Assembly: GCA_017302505.1 (NCBI GenBank) | Contig: JAFLDH010000004.1 | Coordinates: 1 to 60,505 of the forward strand | Direction: 5' to 3' | From: Burkholderiales bacterium | GTDB lineage: Bacteria > Pseudomonadota > Gammaproteobacteria > Burkholderiales > Burkholderiaceae_C | Length of the DNA: 60,505 bases | In this document: in pieces, positions 1 to 7,101 of the stretch | Numbering within the stretch: the first letter of the stretch is position 1 | Layout of the letters: each line of letters begins with the position of its first letter | Position numbers and translations under genes: made by a program | The notes under the pieces: generated by a model | Database searches by the model: none | The model's input: only the letters and a program-made list of their open reading frames with translations | Told to the model about the DNA's origin: nothing

Positions 1-232
1 GCGCGGCCCACAGGCTGCCCGCGGCCACGCGCTCGGCGTCGGCGCGCTGGCGTTGACCCTGGGCCTCGCTGGCCTCCACGGCACGCTGCCAGGCGGCATC
101 CACCGCAGCAGCCAGCGAAACGCCCGGTAAAGACGCCGCGGGCGTCGCAAGAAGATTCGGCTGCGCCATGGCAAGCGAGCCGAACAAGCTGCCGCCGATC
201 AGGCCGGCAACGAGCCAGACAATGGATTTCAC
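1..232 (-). CDS. TolC/CzcC-family outer-membrane efflux protein, 5' part only
   Basis: Partial gene: the N-terminal 77 or so codons are present and the rest lies beyond the left edge. A GTG at 230-232 starts a typical signal peptide (KSIVWLVAGLIGG, then LAMA before the mature part), followed by an Ala-rich segment with DAAWQRAV, as at the start of TolC-type proteins of metal RND systems. An in-frame stop at 251-253 leaves no ATG upstream. The czcI-like gene just upstream on the same strand gives the usual czcI-czcC order, so this is probably the first structural gene of a second czc/cnr-type RND operon running leftwards. Known role of the family: outer-membrane channel of a tripartite cation pump. 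Substrate cannot be judged from this fragment. Confidence 0.7.
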   Translation of the reverse strand, partial: MKSIVWLVAGLIGGSLFGSLAMAQPNLLATPAASLPGVSLAAAVDAAWQRAVEASEAQGQRQRADAERVAAGSLWAA

Positions 233-363
233 GACGATGCTGCACCTGCGTCATGTCACGACGAGCCTTGCATGCCGCAATCCCGCCGATGGCGGTCTTG
301 CAGGCCTGCGCAGCGCCCGATGTAGAGGCAAGGCCCCGTCGGACGACGGGTGCCCCTGGCCAG

Positions 364-714
364 TCAGCAGGTGGGTCGAGGTGGCCGCAGCGGGCCATCG
401 AGGAAGGGATGCAGGCTGGCACGCACGCTGCCTGGGCGTGGCGCGCTGTCGTGCAAGCGCGGCAGCGCGGCCGTAACCAGCGGCAGCAGCGCCGTCGTGC
501 TCGTCTGATCGGCCATCAGATGGCGCGCCGATTCTTCCGAGTCGTCGATGGCGATGGAACCATCGTCGTGATGATGGTGCGCGTCGCCCTGCCAGTGCAG
601 TGCGGCGTGCGCGGCGTCTGCCTGCGCATCGACTGCGGCGCCGCCACGTGCCAACGCCGCCGACTGCCACAGCATGGCAACCACAATGGCAAACAACACG
701 ACGAGCCGCTGCAT
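364..714 (-). CDS. czcI: CzcI-like small periplasmic/regulatory protein
   Basis: A protein of 116 residues starting at the Met before QRLVVLFAIVV, which gives a clean signal peptide ending near ALARG; a longer reading from 831 would bury it. The mature part has a His/Asp cluster (HHHHDDGS), suggesting metal contact, and then a Pro/Arg-rich tail. CzcI proteins are short, poorly conserved and sit in front of czcC, where they are thought to affect expression of the efflux operon. The same position and features recur at 10166. The next gene on this strand is the truncated czcC-like gene, 131 bp away. Function is inferred from position and composition. Confidence 0.6.
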   Translation of the reverse strand: MQRLVVLFAIVVAMLWQSAALARGGAAVDAQADAAHAALHWQGDAHHHHDDGSIAIDDSEESARHLMADQTSTTALLPLVTAALPRLHDSAPRPGSVRASLHPFLDGPLRPPRPTC

Positions 715-844
715 GGGCTGAAGTGTACCCAACGAAAAACACCCCTCGCGCGCAACGCGCTGTTCGCTGGCGCAATACTGGGCACTTCTTCGATCGCTGT
801 GGGGTGCGCTGACCGCGTGCGCAACACTCATTGGCGCTTCGGCG

Positions 845-1225
845 TACCCGGCCGGCCGTGCACGGCGCCGACATGCGTGTGTCCGCTTGACGGTAGGCGG
901 CGGATGCCGTCGGCACTTCGCCGATCGGCGTTGAGTTCTTCGAGAATGCCGCAGGGTTGCCCCTTGCGCTCGGAATTGCAGTGCGCGCGCAGTTCTCGCA
1001 GCTGCTTCTCGAGCAGCTTCAGTTCGCGCACGCGCCGGGCGACTTGCTCGATGTGCTCGTCGAGCACCGCATTCACCTCACCGCAGTCCGCCGCGGGCCG
1101 GTCCAGGTAGCGCAACAGGATGCGCACCTCGTCGAGGCGCCCCCCGGCCGTCCGTGCACGGCGCCGACATGCCTGCCCGGACGGCCCCGGGCGTGGGACA
1201 TCGGCGCTTCCCTGCAGGGAGAACC
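845..1225 (-). pseudogene. Remnants of one or two cadR-like MerR genes
   Basis: Read on the minus strand, positions about 1140 down to 845 match the C-terminal half of the intact cadR at 2640-3122: from the LDEVRILLRYLDRP helix through the Cys residues (CGEV, CNSE, QPCGIL) to the HVGAVHGRP tail. The DNA-binding helix-turn-helix is missing. Directly upstream, at about 1225-1145, lies a second copy of only the tail (DVPRPGPSG, then HVGAVHGR in a shifted frame, caused by a 2-nt loss relative to cadR). So two 3' ends are joined head to tail, probably by recombination between cadR copies. The sequence differs at many positions from the intact gene, so it is an older paralogue and not a recent copy. 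No working start is visible. Confidence 0.75.
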
Positions 1226-1244
1226 CCTGCCGGCAAATGGCCTC

Positions 1245-1275
1245 TTGACGCTGCACCTGCTACAGGCTCTCTAAT
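1245..1275 (+). promoter_or_regulatory. CadR/PbrR-type promoter before the tlpA-like gene
   Basis: TTGACG (1245-1250) and TCTAAT (1270-1275) are 19 bp apart, the long spacer typical of MerR-family promoters. The spacer core CTGCACCTGCTACAGGCTC closely matches the spacers before cadA (7071-7089) and before the cadR operon (5590-5608). It points right, toward the gene at 1362. Confidence 0.6.
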
Positions 1276-1361
1276 CGCCACGTCAACCGCGCATCGATGC
1301 TCCTGCTTCATCATCCGCGGTCAGCCAAGCAGTTGTTGCAGGGGAAGGTCCGAAAGGCGAA

Positions 1362-1952
1362 ATGGCGGACGGATCGAGGGCCCGACGGTGGACTGTTCTC
1401 GTGGTCGTCGCTGGCGCGATGGCCGCAGGTCTTTTGCTGCGCCACTTCCACGGTTCTTCGGGCGCGAGCCAAGCGGGTCCGCTCGGGTTCGTGATGCATT
1501 CTCAAGCGAAGCAGCTGGACAACGTTCCCTTCGTCACGGGTGACGGCGCTTCTGTGCAGCTCGCCGATCTCAAAGGCAAGGTGTTGCTGCTGAACATCTG
1601 GGCGACATGGTGTCCGCCTTGCAGGAAGGAGATGCCGTCGCTGGACCGGCTGCAGGCCAAGCTCGGCGGGTCCGACTTCGAGGTGGTGGCGTTGTCCATC
1701 GACACGGACGCCAAGGGCCTGGCCTCGGTGAAGACCTTCTACACGCAGGTGGGCATCCGCCATCTGCGGATCTTCCAAGACCCGACAGGGACCGCCGGAT
1801 TCAAGCTCGGCACGGTCGGCGTGCCGACGACGCTGTTGATCGATCGGCAGGGCCGTGAATTGGGGCGACTCACCGGCACGGCGGAATGGGACGGCGGGGA
1901 AGCCCTGGCCCTTGTCCGCGGCGCGATGGCGGCAGGAAGAGCTGCACCTTGA
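1362..1952 (+). CDS. TlpA-like periplasmic thiol-disulfide oxidoreductase
   Basis: A 196-residue protein with an N-terminal membrane anchor (about 10-27) and a thioredoxin fold outside the cytoplasm. The active site WCPPC is at residues 83-87 after LLLNIWAT, and the cis-Pro loop appears as GVPTTLLID. TlpA/ResA-type proteins reduce disulfides in periplasmic substrates such as apocytochromes and the CuA site of cytochrome oxidase. Its end converges with the dsbE-like gene at 2031. A CadR-type promoter lies 87 bp upstream, so cadmium or lead is the likely inducer. The start gives a normal anchor; an internal start is possible. The exact partner is unknown. Confidence 0.8.
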   Translation: MADGSRARRWTVLVVVAGAMAAGLLLRHFHGSSGASQAGPLGFVMHSQAKQLDNVPFVTGDGASVQLADLKGKVLLLNIWATWCPPCRKEMPSLDRLQAKLGGSDFEVVALSIDTDAKGLASVKTFYTQVGIRHLRIFQDPTGTAGFKLGTVGVPTTLLIDRQGRELGRLTGTAEWDGGEALALVRGAMAAGRAAP

Positions 1953-2030
1953 CCAGCAGCGTGCGGCCGGGCCGGGATGCTGCCGTAGGGACACGTCGAA
2001 CCGGAGCTTCACACCGCAGCGTGCAGCGCC

Positions 2031-2555
2031 TCAGCGCTTCAGCTTGGCCAGCATGGGCAGGATGTCCGCCTGCAGCGCCTTGGACGTGATCGGTCCGATG
2101 TGCTTGTGGCGGATCACGCCCTGCTGGTCGATTACGAAGGTTTCAGGCACACCATAGCTGCCATAGTCGATGCCGACCCGGCCGTCCGAATCGACGGCGA
2201 TCAGGGCATACGGATCGCCGTGCTTGCGAAGCCACGCTTTGGCGTCCTCGGCGCGGTCCTTGTAGTTCAGGCCGATCACCTTGACGCCCGGCTCCTTGGC
2301 CAGCTGCGTCACGTAAGGGTGTTCTGCCAGGCACGGCGGGCACCACGACGCAAAGATGTTGAGCACCCAGACCTGTCCCTTCATTTGCTCAGCGGTGAAC
2401 CTGAGCCCGGGGTCATGCAGTTGCGGCAGATCGAACGCCGGTGCCGGCTTCCCGATGAGCGGCGAAGGCACCTCGCGCGGATTGAGCCGCAGGCCCACGC
2501 CCAGAAAGGCGACCATCAAGACGAACACGATCAGCGGAACGAGGTACCTCTTCAT
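2031..2555 (-). CDS. DsbE/CcmG-like thiol:disulfide oxidoreductase
   Basis: 174 residues: one N-terminal membrane helix (about 4-22), then a thioredoxin-like domain with active site WCPPC at 71-75 and the CcmG-type GVPETFVID loop. In cytochrome c maturation CcmG keeps the haem-binding cysteines of apocytochrome reduced, and the length fits that family. Here no ccm genes are nearby. It is instead the last gene of a minus-strand run with lspA, PCuAC, dsbB, a dsbA-like gene and cadR (84 bp after cadR). A role in protecting or refolding periplasmic thiol proteins under metal stress is an inference. Confidence 0.82.
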   Translation of the reverse strand: MKRYLVPLIVFVLMVAFLGVGLRLNPREVPSPLIGKPAPAFDLPQLHDPGLRFTAEQMKGQVWVLNIFASWCPPCLAEHPYVTQLAKEPGVKVIGLNYKDRAEDAKAWLRKHGDPYALIAVDSDGRVGIDYGSYGVPETFVIDQQGVIRHKHIGPITSKALQADILPMLAKLKR

Positions 2556-2639
2556 CGCGCTGCAGCGCAGGAGCGCTGGTTCAGAGGTACAGCTTTCATT
2601 GCAGCTCGTGAGCTGATGCGCCGGCGGCGACAGCAGAAC

Positions 2640-3122
2640 TCATGACCGCTTCGCCACGACCGGCCGTCCATGTACGGCGCCTACATGGACGCGCCCGGAC
2701 GGCGCCGGGCGCGGGACATCGGTGCTTCGCCGCTCGGCGTTGAGCTGCTCGAGGATGCCGCAGGGTTGTCCCTTGCGCTCCGAGTTGCAGTGCGCGCGCA
2801 ACTCGCGCAGCTGCTTTTCGAGCAGCTTCAGTTCACGTACGCGCAGGGCGACATGTTCGATGTGCTCGTCGAGCACCGCGTTCACCTCGCCGCAGTCCGC
2901 CGCGGGCCGGTCCAGGTAGCGCAACAGGATGCGCACCTCGTCGAGGCTCATGTCCAGCGAGCGGCAGCGGCGGATGAAGACCAGGCGCTGCACGTGGGCC
3001 GCTCCGTACTGGCGATAGTTCGCATCGCTGCGGGCCGGTTCCGGGACGAGCCGTTCGCGCTCGTAGAAGCGGATCGTCTCCACCGCCGTGTCGGTGGCCG
3101 CCGCCAGTTCGCCGATCTTCAT
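2640..3122 (-). CDS. cadR: CadR/PbrR-type MerR-family metal sensor
   Basis: 160 residues. Helix-turn-helix at residues 1-40 (MKIGELAAAT, VETIRFYERERLV), dimerisation helix about 80-110, and cysteines C77, C112 and C121, the spacing of the metal site of MerR-family soft-metal sensors. The tail has His residues (HVGAVHG). The family represses, and with metal activates, promoters with over-long spacers. Three such promoters are in this window. The gene lies inside an operon with dsb-type genes, 27 bp after the dsbA-like stop, so it should regulate its own expression through the promoter at 5584-5614. Cd(II)/Pb(II)/Zn(II) are the likely inducers; which one cannot be told from sequence. Confidence 0.85.
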   Translation of the reverse strand: MKIGELAAATDTAVETIRFYERERLVPEPARSDANYRQYGAAHVQRLVFIRRCRSLDMSLDEVRILLRYLDRPAADCGEVNAVLDEHIEHVALRVRELKLLEKQLRELRAHCNSERKGQPCGILEQLNAERRSTDVPRPAPSGRVHVGAVHGRPVVAKRS

Positions 3123-3149
3123 GGTTCGCCTCTTTCTGGTCTTGCGTTC

Positions 3150-3806
3150 TCAGGGCTTGCCGAGCTTGGCCAGTTCCTCGTTGACGAGCGCCCTCAGTTG
3201 CGCTTGGCCGAAGTCCGTCAAGGGCCGGCCGTTGACGAAGAAACCTGGCGTCGCCCGCACCTTCAAGGCCTGCATGTCGGCGATGTCCTGCTGCAACGCC
3301 GCGGCGATAGCCGGGCTCTCGGCATCGGCCCGCGCCTTGGCCATGTCCAAGCCGGTGTCGGCAATCGACTCCCAGATCAGCTCGGGCTGCGGGTTGCCGT
3401 GGGACGCCCAGCGCGGCTGGTCGGCCAGTGCCTTCTCCAGGGCCGGCCAATACTGGCCCTGCAGGCGCGCCGCTTCGAGGATCTTCACCGCACGGTCGGA
3501 GCCCGGGTGCAACGGCGCATAGCGCACCACCAGCCGCACCTGCCCGAAGCTGGCATTGACGATGCCTTTGACCAACGGGTAGAAGGCACGGCAGGTTTCG
3601 CACGACGGGTCGAAAAACTCGACGATCGTGACCTTGGCCTGCGGGTTGCCGAACACCGGGGCGTGCGCGCGCACCAGCGCATCGCCGCCGGCCTGAACGG
3701 CTTGCACGGCCTGCTGCGCGGTCCGGTCCTTGTAGACCACGACACCGGCAATGAAGGCCAAGGCCACCACGCCGACGGCGCCCACCATCAACCCCCTGCG
3801 GTTCAT
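3150..3806 (-). CDS. DsbA-like thioredoxin-fold oxidoreductase
   Basis: 218 residues from the ATG at 3806. It has an N-terminal anchor or signal (about 5-24), then a DsbA/DsbG-like domain with SCETC at residues 68-72 inside FFDPSCETCRAFYP and a cis-Pro loop in RATPGFFVNG. Proteins with this CxxC in the DsbA_2 group form or isomerise periplasmic disulfides and pass electrons to DsbB. The start overlaps the stop of dsbB (ATGA, 4 nt), so the two are translationally coupled and probably form a redox pair. Confidence 0.83.
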   Translation of the reverse strand: MNRRGLMVGAVGVVALAFIAGVVVYKDRTAQQAVQAVQAGGDALVRAHAPVFGNPQAKVTIVEFFDPSCETCRAFYPLVKGIVNASFGQVRLVVRYAPLHPGSDRAVKILEAARLQGQYWPALEKALADQPRWASHGNPQPELIWESIADTGLDMAKARADAESPAIAAALQQDIADMQALKVRATPGFFVNGRPLTDFGQAQLRALVNEELAKLGKP

Positions 3807-4234
3807 GCCCGACTCCTTCGATTCCAGAACAACAACACCAGGATCGCCGAGAAGGCCACCAGCGACAACAGCGGGATGGGCACGAAGCCGGCCACCTGCA
3901 GCTCGGCGTCGGCGCACGACACGCCCTGCCGGCAGGGGCTCAGGGCTTCGCTGATCACACCCCAGAACACAAGACAGTGGTACAGCGCCAGGCTCCAGCC
4001 GGCCCAGGCCAGCGGCAAGGCATAACGCGCGCTGCGCGCATCGCCGTCGAATAAACCCACCCCGAGCACCAGCACCAGCGGGAACATCGCGATGCGCTGA
4101 TACCAGCACAGCACACAGGGGGTCTTGCCCATCACCTCACCCAGGAACAGCGCGCCGGCCGTGGCCGCCAGGGCGACCAGCCAGGCCAGGAACAACGGCG
4201 TTCCGGCGCTGCGCTGCGGCGACTCTGCGGTCAT
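3803..4234 (-). CDS. dsbB: Disulfide bond formation protein B
   Basis: 143 residues. The start at 4234 was chosen because its ATG overlaps the stop of the PCuAC gene (ATGA); an upstream ATG at 4282 would run far into that gene. Four predicted membrane helices, the first-loop pair C40-C43 (PCVLCWYQR) and the second-loop pair C101/C107 (PCRQGVSC) are the DsbB signature. It reoxidises DsbA-like partners and passes electrons to quinone in the inner membrane. It lies directly before the dsbA-like gene. Confidence 0.88.
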   Translation of the reverse strand: MTAESPQRSAGTPLFLAWLVALAATAGALFLGEVMGKTPCVLCWYQRIAMFPLVLVLGVGLFDGDARSARYALPLAWAGWSLALYHCLVFWGVISEALSPCRQGVSCADAELQVAGFVPIPLLSLVAFSAILVLLFWNRRSRA

Positions 4235-4692
4235 CGGCTTGGCGCCGTCAGGCTTGCAATGGCTTGAAGATCCAGCGTCCACGACCGACCGTCCGCCCTT
4301 CTGAACTCGAGCGTCAGCGGCACCGTGTCGCCGGGCTTGAGCTGCTGTTTCAAGCTCATCATCATCAAATGGTAGCCGCCCGGTTTCAGTTCGATGGACT
4401 GCCCGGCCTTGATCGACAGCTCACCCGCGGGGCGCATGCGCATGATCGCGTCGTCCATCTTCATTTCGTGGATTTCGACGATGCCGGCCACCGGTGAGCG
4501 CGCGCCGGTCAGCCACATGTCCTGCTGTGCGGTCAGGCGCACAAAAGCGCCCGTTCCAGTCTGGTTGGCTACGGTGGCACGCACCCAAGGCCGATCGGCC
4601 GTGACTTGCGCACAGGCCCCCGAACTGATGGCCAGGCCCGCGGCAAGCGCCAGGGTCGGCAGGAACTTGCTGCGCTGTGATTCGGCGTTCAT
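4231..4692 (-). CDS. PCuAC-family periplasmic copper chaperone
   Basis: 153 residues with a signal peptide ending near SSGACAQ. The family's copper ligands are visible: His and Met in EIHEMKMDDAIMRM, then the downstream HLMMM, matching the H(M)x10M...HxM pattern. PCuAC proteins deliver Cu(I) to the CuA site of cytochrome oxidase, a step that needs reduced thiols, which fits the dsb/tlpA neighbours. The start is 1 bp after the lspA stop and the end overlaps dsbB, so the operon is tight. In a Cd/Pb operon it might instead scavenge or traffic metals; that is inference. Confidence 0.85.
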   Translation of the reverse strand: MNAESQRSKFLPTLALAAGLAISSGACAQVTADRPWVRATVANQTGTGAFVRLTAQQDMWLTGARSPVAGIVEIHEMKMDDAIMRMRPAGELSIKAGQSIELKPGGYHLMMMSLKQQLKPGDTVPLTLEFRRADGRSWTLDLQAIASLTAPSR

Positions 4693-4693
4693 G

Positions 4694-5227
4694 TCACGGT
4701 TGCGGCTGTGGCGCCGGCCGGTCCGGCGCGAACGATGCCAACACCAGCAGGCCGGCGCTGCCGACCACCAGAATGTCGGCCAGGTTGAATGCCGGCCAGT
4801 GCATGCCGCGCCAGTGCAGGTCGAGATAGTCGACAACCGCACCGAGACGCAGGCGATCGGCCACGTTGCCCAGCGCACCGGCGATCAGGCCGACATAGGC
4901 CGCGGTCTCCAGTCGGTTTGCGACACCACGCCACAGCAACCCGGCCAGCAAAACGCTCACCGCGATGCCGACGCCGACGAAGAACCAGCGTTGCCAGCCG
5001 CCGGCGTCGGCCAGAAACGAGAAGGCGGCGCCCGGGTTGAGCACATGCACGATGTTGAACCAGGAAGTGACGAAGACCTGTTCGCCGAGGTCCAGTGACG
5101 ACACCACCAGCGCCTTGAGGGCCTGGTCGGCAGCCAGGCCCGCGGCCGCGAGCAGCAGGCAGGCGCGCCAATGCCGGCGCGAGTCGAAGGGCTGCGCCAG
5201 GGGCGCGAGCGGCACGGCCTCAGCCAC
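4694..5227 (-). CDS. lspA: Lipoprotein signal peptidase (signal peptidase II)
   Basis: 177 residues with four membrane helices. The catalytic aspartates lie in the conserved blocks GNVADRLRLGAVVDYL and FNLADILVV. It cleaves prolipoproteins at the inner membrane. Extra lspA copies are common in pbr/cad metal loci (for example as the C-terminal part of PbrC), so this is most likely an accessory copy. Its start overlaps the end of the DUF3703 gene by 8 nt. CzcB of this island carries a lipobox and is a possible client. Confidence 0.9.
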   Translation of the reverse strand: MAEAVPLAPLAQPFDSRRHWRACLLLAAAGLAADQALKALVVSSLDLGEQVFVTSWFNIVHVLNPGAAFSFLADAGGWQRWFFVGVGIAVSVLLAGLLWRGVANRLETAAYVGLIAGALGNVADRLRLGAVVDYLDLHWRGMHWPAFNLADILVVGSAGLLVLASFAPDRPAPQPQP

Positions 5228-5576
5228 GGTCGTCGTCCAGCAGCCGCTTCAGGTCGGCAGGCACGTCCATCGGCGCGAAGGCGCTGACGCTGGAGCGGCC
5301 GGTGTTGCCCAGCGGCAACCGGCCGAACAGGTGACCCAGCGGCACCAGCGACAAGCGCAGCAACTGCCCGCGCAGTTCGCCTACGTCGCGCAAGGCCCAG
5401 GCCGCACGCAGCATCGTCACATGCACCCGCCAATGGCGGCTGAAGTCGCGCTGGCCCAGCACATGGGCACGTTCGAGATGTGCCAGCGCATCCGAGGGCG
5501 CGCTCCGTGCCAGGCTGGCGCGGGCTGCGGCCATGGCCGTGTCGTAGGCAGCGATGCGTAGTGAGTCCTGGTTCAT
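5220..5576 (-). CDS. DUF3703 family protein
   Basis: 118 residues from the ATG at 5576, the first gene behind the CadR-type promoter at 5584-5614. Soluble and rich in Ala, Leu, Arg and His, with helical repeats (LAHLERAHVLGQRDFSRHWRVHVTML). DUF3703 proteins are typically found next to mer/cad genes but have no assigned function. The distance from promoter to start is very short, so the leader should be only a few nucleotides long. Confidence 0.75.
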   Translation of the reverse strand: MNQDSLRIAAYDTAMAAARASLARSAPSDALAHLERAHVLGQRDFSRHWRVHVTMLRAAWALRDVGELRGQLLRLSLVPLGHLFGRLPLGNTGRSSVSAFAPMDVPADLKRLLDDDRG

Positions 5577-5583
5577 GACCGGT

Positions 5584-5614
5584 ATTGGAAACCCTGGAGC
5601 CGCTGCAGAGTCAA
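5584..5614 (-). promoter_or_regulatory. CadR-type promoter of the DUF3703-lspA-PCuAC-dsbBA-cadR operon
   Basis: On the minus strand: -35 TTGACT (5614-5609), 19-bp spacer, -10 TCCAAT (5589-5584). The spacer core CTGCAGCGGCTCCAGGGTT shares CTG, GCT and CAGGGTT with the cadA promoter. The 19-bp spacer implies activation by DNA distortion, as for other MerR-family promoters. Confidence 0.65.
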
Positions 5615-5668
5615 GCGCCGCGATGCAACGGCCATGACAGGCTGTGCCAGGGGCGGCGACGTTTGCCG

Positions 5669-6091
5669 TCAATCCGCGGCCAGCGCGTCGATGATCGGAC
5701 AGGCGCCAGTTGCTGATCCGGATTCGCATTCGCGCAACAGCAAAGTCAGCGCCTTGCGCATCGCCTTGAGGTCGGCGAGCCGTCTGTCGATGCCTTGAAG
5801 CTTGAGCGCGGCGAGTTCGCGCGTTTCGGCACAAGCATGCGCCTCGTCCAGCGTCAGCAGACTGACGATCTCTTCCAGCGTGAAGCCGAGCACCTGCGCC
5901 CGCTTGATGAAGCGCAAGCGTCTGACGGCGTCGGCCGCATAGCGGCGCTGTCCGCTGGATGGCTTGGCCGGTTCAGCCATCAATCCGCGTCGCTGGTAGT
6001 AGCGGATGGTCTCGACGTTCACGCCGGCCGCGGCGGCCACACGCCCGATCGTCAGATCGGCCAACGCGGCGGGTGCTTGACTCCGTACCAT
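5669..6091 (-). CDS. merR: MerR mercury-responsive regulator
   Basis: 140 residues. It has the MerR helix-turn-helix (LTIGRVAAAAGVNVETIRYYQRRGLM) and the three Hg(II)-binding cysteines C87, C122 and C131, the same spacing as C82/C117/C126 of Tn501 MerR. The only usable start, ATG at 6091, lies inside the operator palindrome, so a leaderless or nearly leaderless mRNA is likely. Divergent from merT, as in transposon mer operons. It should repress, and with Hg(II) activate, the merTP promoter. Confidence 0.92.
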   Translation of the reverse strand: MVRSQAPAALADLTIGRVAAAAGVNVETIRYYQRRGLMAEPAKPSSGQRRYAADAVRRLRFIKRAQVLGFTLEEIVSLLTLDEAHACAETRELAALKLQGIDRRLADLKAMRKALTLLLRECESGSATGACPIIDALAAD

Positions 6092-6108
6092 GGTACGGAC
6101 TATAGACT
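6077..6108 (+). promoter_or_regulatory. mer operator/promoter
   Basis: TTGACT at 6077-6082 is followed by the near-perfect palindrome CCGTACCATGGTACGG (6083-6098), which is the MerR half-site pair GTAC...GTAC, and by TATAGACT (6101-6108) as -10 region, giving an 18-20 bp spacer. Same layout as Tn21/Tn501 PmerT. Confidence 0.85.
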
Positions 6109-6137
6109 GTGGTGAATCGGGCGCATTCAACTCACCC

Positions 6138-6485
6138 ATGTCGAGCTTCAACGCCAATGCTTCGCTCTTCGCCGGAGCGCTGGCCGCCATTGGCGCATCG
6201 CTGTGCTGCGTCGGTCCGCTCGTGCTGTTGATGCTGGGCATCGGCGGCGCCTGGATCGCCCATCTGACGGCGCTGGAGCCATTGCGCCCCTGGTTCATCG
6301 CGGCGACGCTGATGTTTCTCGGCCTGGCGTTCCACCGTCTTTTCCTGCGGCAGCAGGTCTGCGTGCCCGGTGCCCCCTGCGCACAGCCGATGGTGCTGCG
6401 CCGGCAGCGATGGATCTTCGCGATCGTCACCTTCGCGCTGCTTGTGCTGTTGCTGGTGCCCTGGCTGGCGCCGTTTTTCCTCTGA
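6138..6485 (+). CDS. merT: MerT mercuric ion transporter
   Basis: 115 residues with three membrane helices. The vicinal pair C23-C24 in helix 1 (SLCCVGPLVLL) and the cytoplasmic pair C75/C81 (CVPGAPC) are the MerT signature. The start at MSSFNAN (6138) was chosen because the longer frame reads back into the operator. MerT takes Hg(II) from MerP across the inner membrane, normally to the reductase MerA, but no merA follows. Confidence 0.92.
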   Translation: MSSFNANASLFAGALAAIGASLCCVGPLVLLMLGIGGAWIAHLTALEPLRPWFIAATLMFLGLAFHRLFLRQQVCVPGAPCAQPMVLRRQRWIFAIVTFALLVLLLVPWLAPFFL

Positions 6486-6493
6486 GTTGCTTC

Positions 6494-6772
6494 ATGCGCA
6501 AGTCACTCCTTGGTCTGGTCCTCGCCATCGAAGCGGTCGGGGCGCTCGCGGCAACACCGCAGACCGCGGTTCTCGATGTGCAGAACATGACCTGCAGCTT
6601 GTGCCCGATCACCGTCAAGAAGGCACTGGAGAAGGTACCCGGCGTGAGCCAGGCGCAGATCGACTTTCAGAAGAAGACGGCCACAGTGACATTCGACGCC
6701 GACAAGGCCACGGCCGCAGGCCTGGTCAAGGCCACCACCGAAGCCGGCTTTCCGTCGGCGGTGCGCAAATGA
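6494..6772 (+). CDS. merP: MerP-like periplasmic mercury-binding protein
   Basis: 92 residues: signal peptide (about 1-20, ending GALA) and one heavy-metal-associated domain with NMTCSLCPITVKKAL, the GMTCxxC metal site with Asn for Gly. 8 bp after merT. It binds Hg(II) in the periplasm and passes it to MerT. Confidence 0.92.
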   Translation: MRKSLLGLVLAIEAVGALAATPQTAVLDVQNMTCSLCPITVKKALEKVPGVSQAQIDFQKKTATVTFDADKATAAGLVKATTEAGFPSAVRK

Positions 6773-6999
6773 CGGCCGCCGCTGCGCCCGTGCTGGACTC
6801 GATCCTGACCTGCCCCCAATGCGGCCACGCCAGGCCCGAGCGCATGCCCACCGACGCCTGCCAGTTCTTCTACGAATGCAAGCATTGCAACGCCGTGCTT
6901 CGTCCGCTGGCCGGTGACTGCTGCGTGTTCTGCTCGTACGGCACGGTCAAGTGCCCGCCGGTGCAGATGCAGCGAGGTTGTTCGGGCTGCGAGGCCTGA
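6769..6999 (+). CDS. GDCCVxC-motif small cysteine-rich protein
   Basis: 76 residues. The ATG overlaps the merP stop (ATGA). It contains three cysteine clusters: CPQCGHARPE near 15-18, CKHCN near 39-42, and the family motif GDCCVFCSYGTVKCPP, plus a final CSGC. The N-terminal CxxC/CxxC pair looks like a zinc ribbon. Proteins with this motif are found in mer and related loci and are described as (seleno)protein-like; their reaction is unknown. Its place where merA would normally stand suggests a mercury-handling role, which is inference. Confidence 0.8.
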   Translation: MTAAAAPVLDSILTCPQCGHARPERMPTDACQFFYECKHCNAVLRPLAGDCCVFCSYGTVKCPPVQMQRGCSGCEA

Positions 7000-7064
7000 G
7001 CGCCGACGCTGCGGCATTGGCCGCCGCCTGCGGCGTCGGGCAGCGCTGCTTTCGCAATCAATGC

Positions 7065-7095
7065 TTGACTCTGACCCTGCTACAGGGTTTGAAAT
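7065..7095 (+). promoter_or_regulatory. CadR-type promoter/operator of cadA
   Basis: TTGACT (7065-7070), 19-bp spacer, TGAAAT (7090-7095). Inside the spacer the palindrome ACCCTGCTACAGGGT (7074-7088) is the CadR/PbrR-type operator. The -10 ends only 6 bp before the cadA ATG. Confidence 0.8.
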
Positions 7096-7101
7096 TCGGG
7101 C

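Noticed and set aside
2670-4025. 451-residue plus-strand frame
   Set aside because: Antisense of cadR, dsbA-like and dsbB, all of which have clear motifs.
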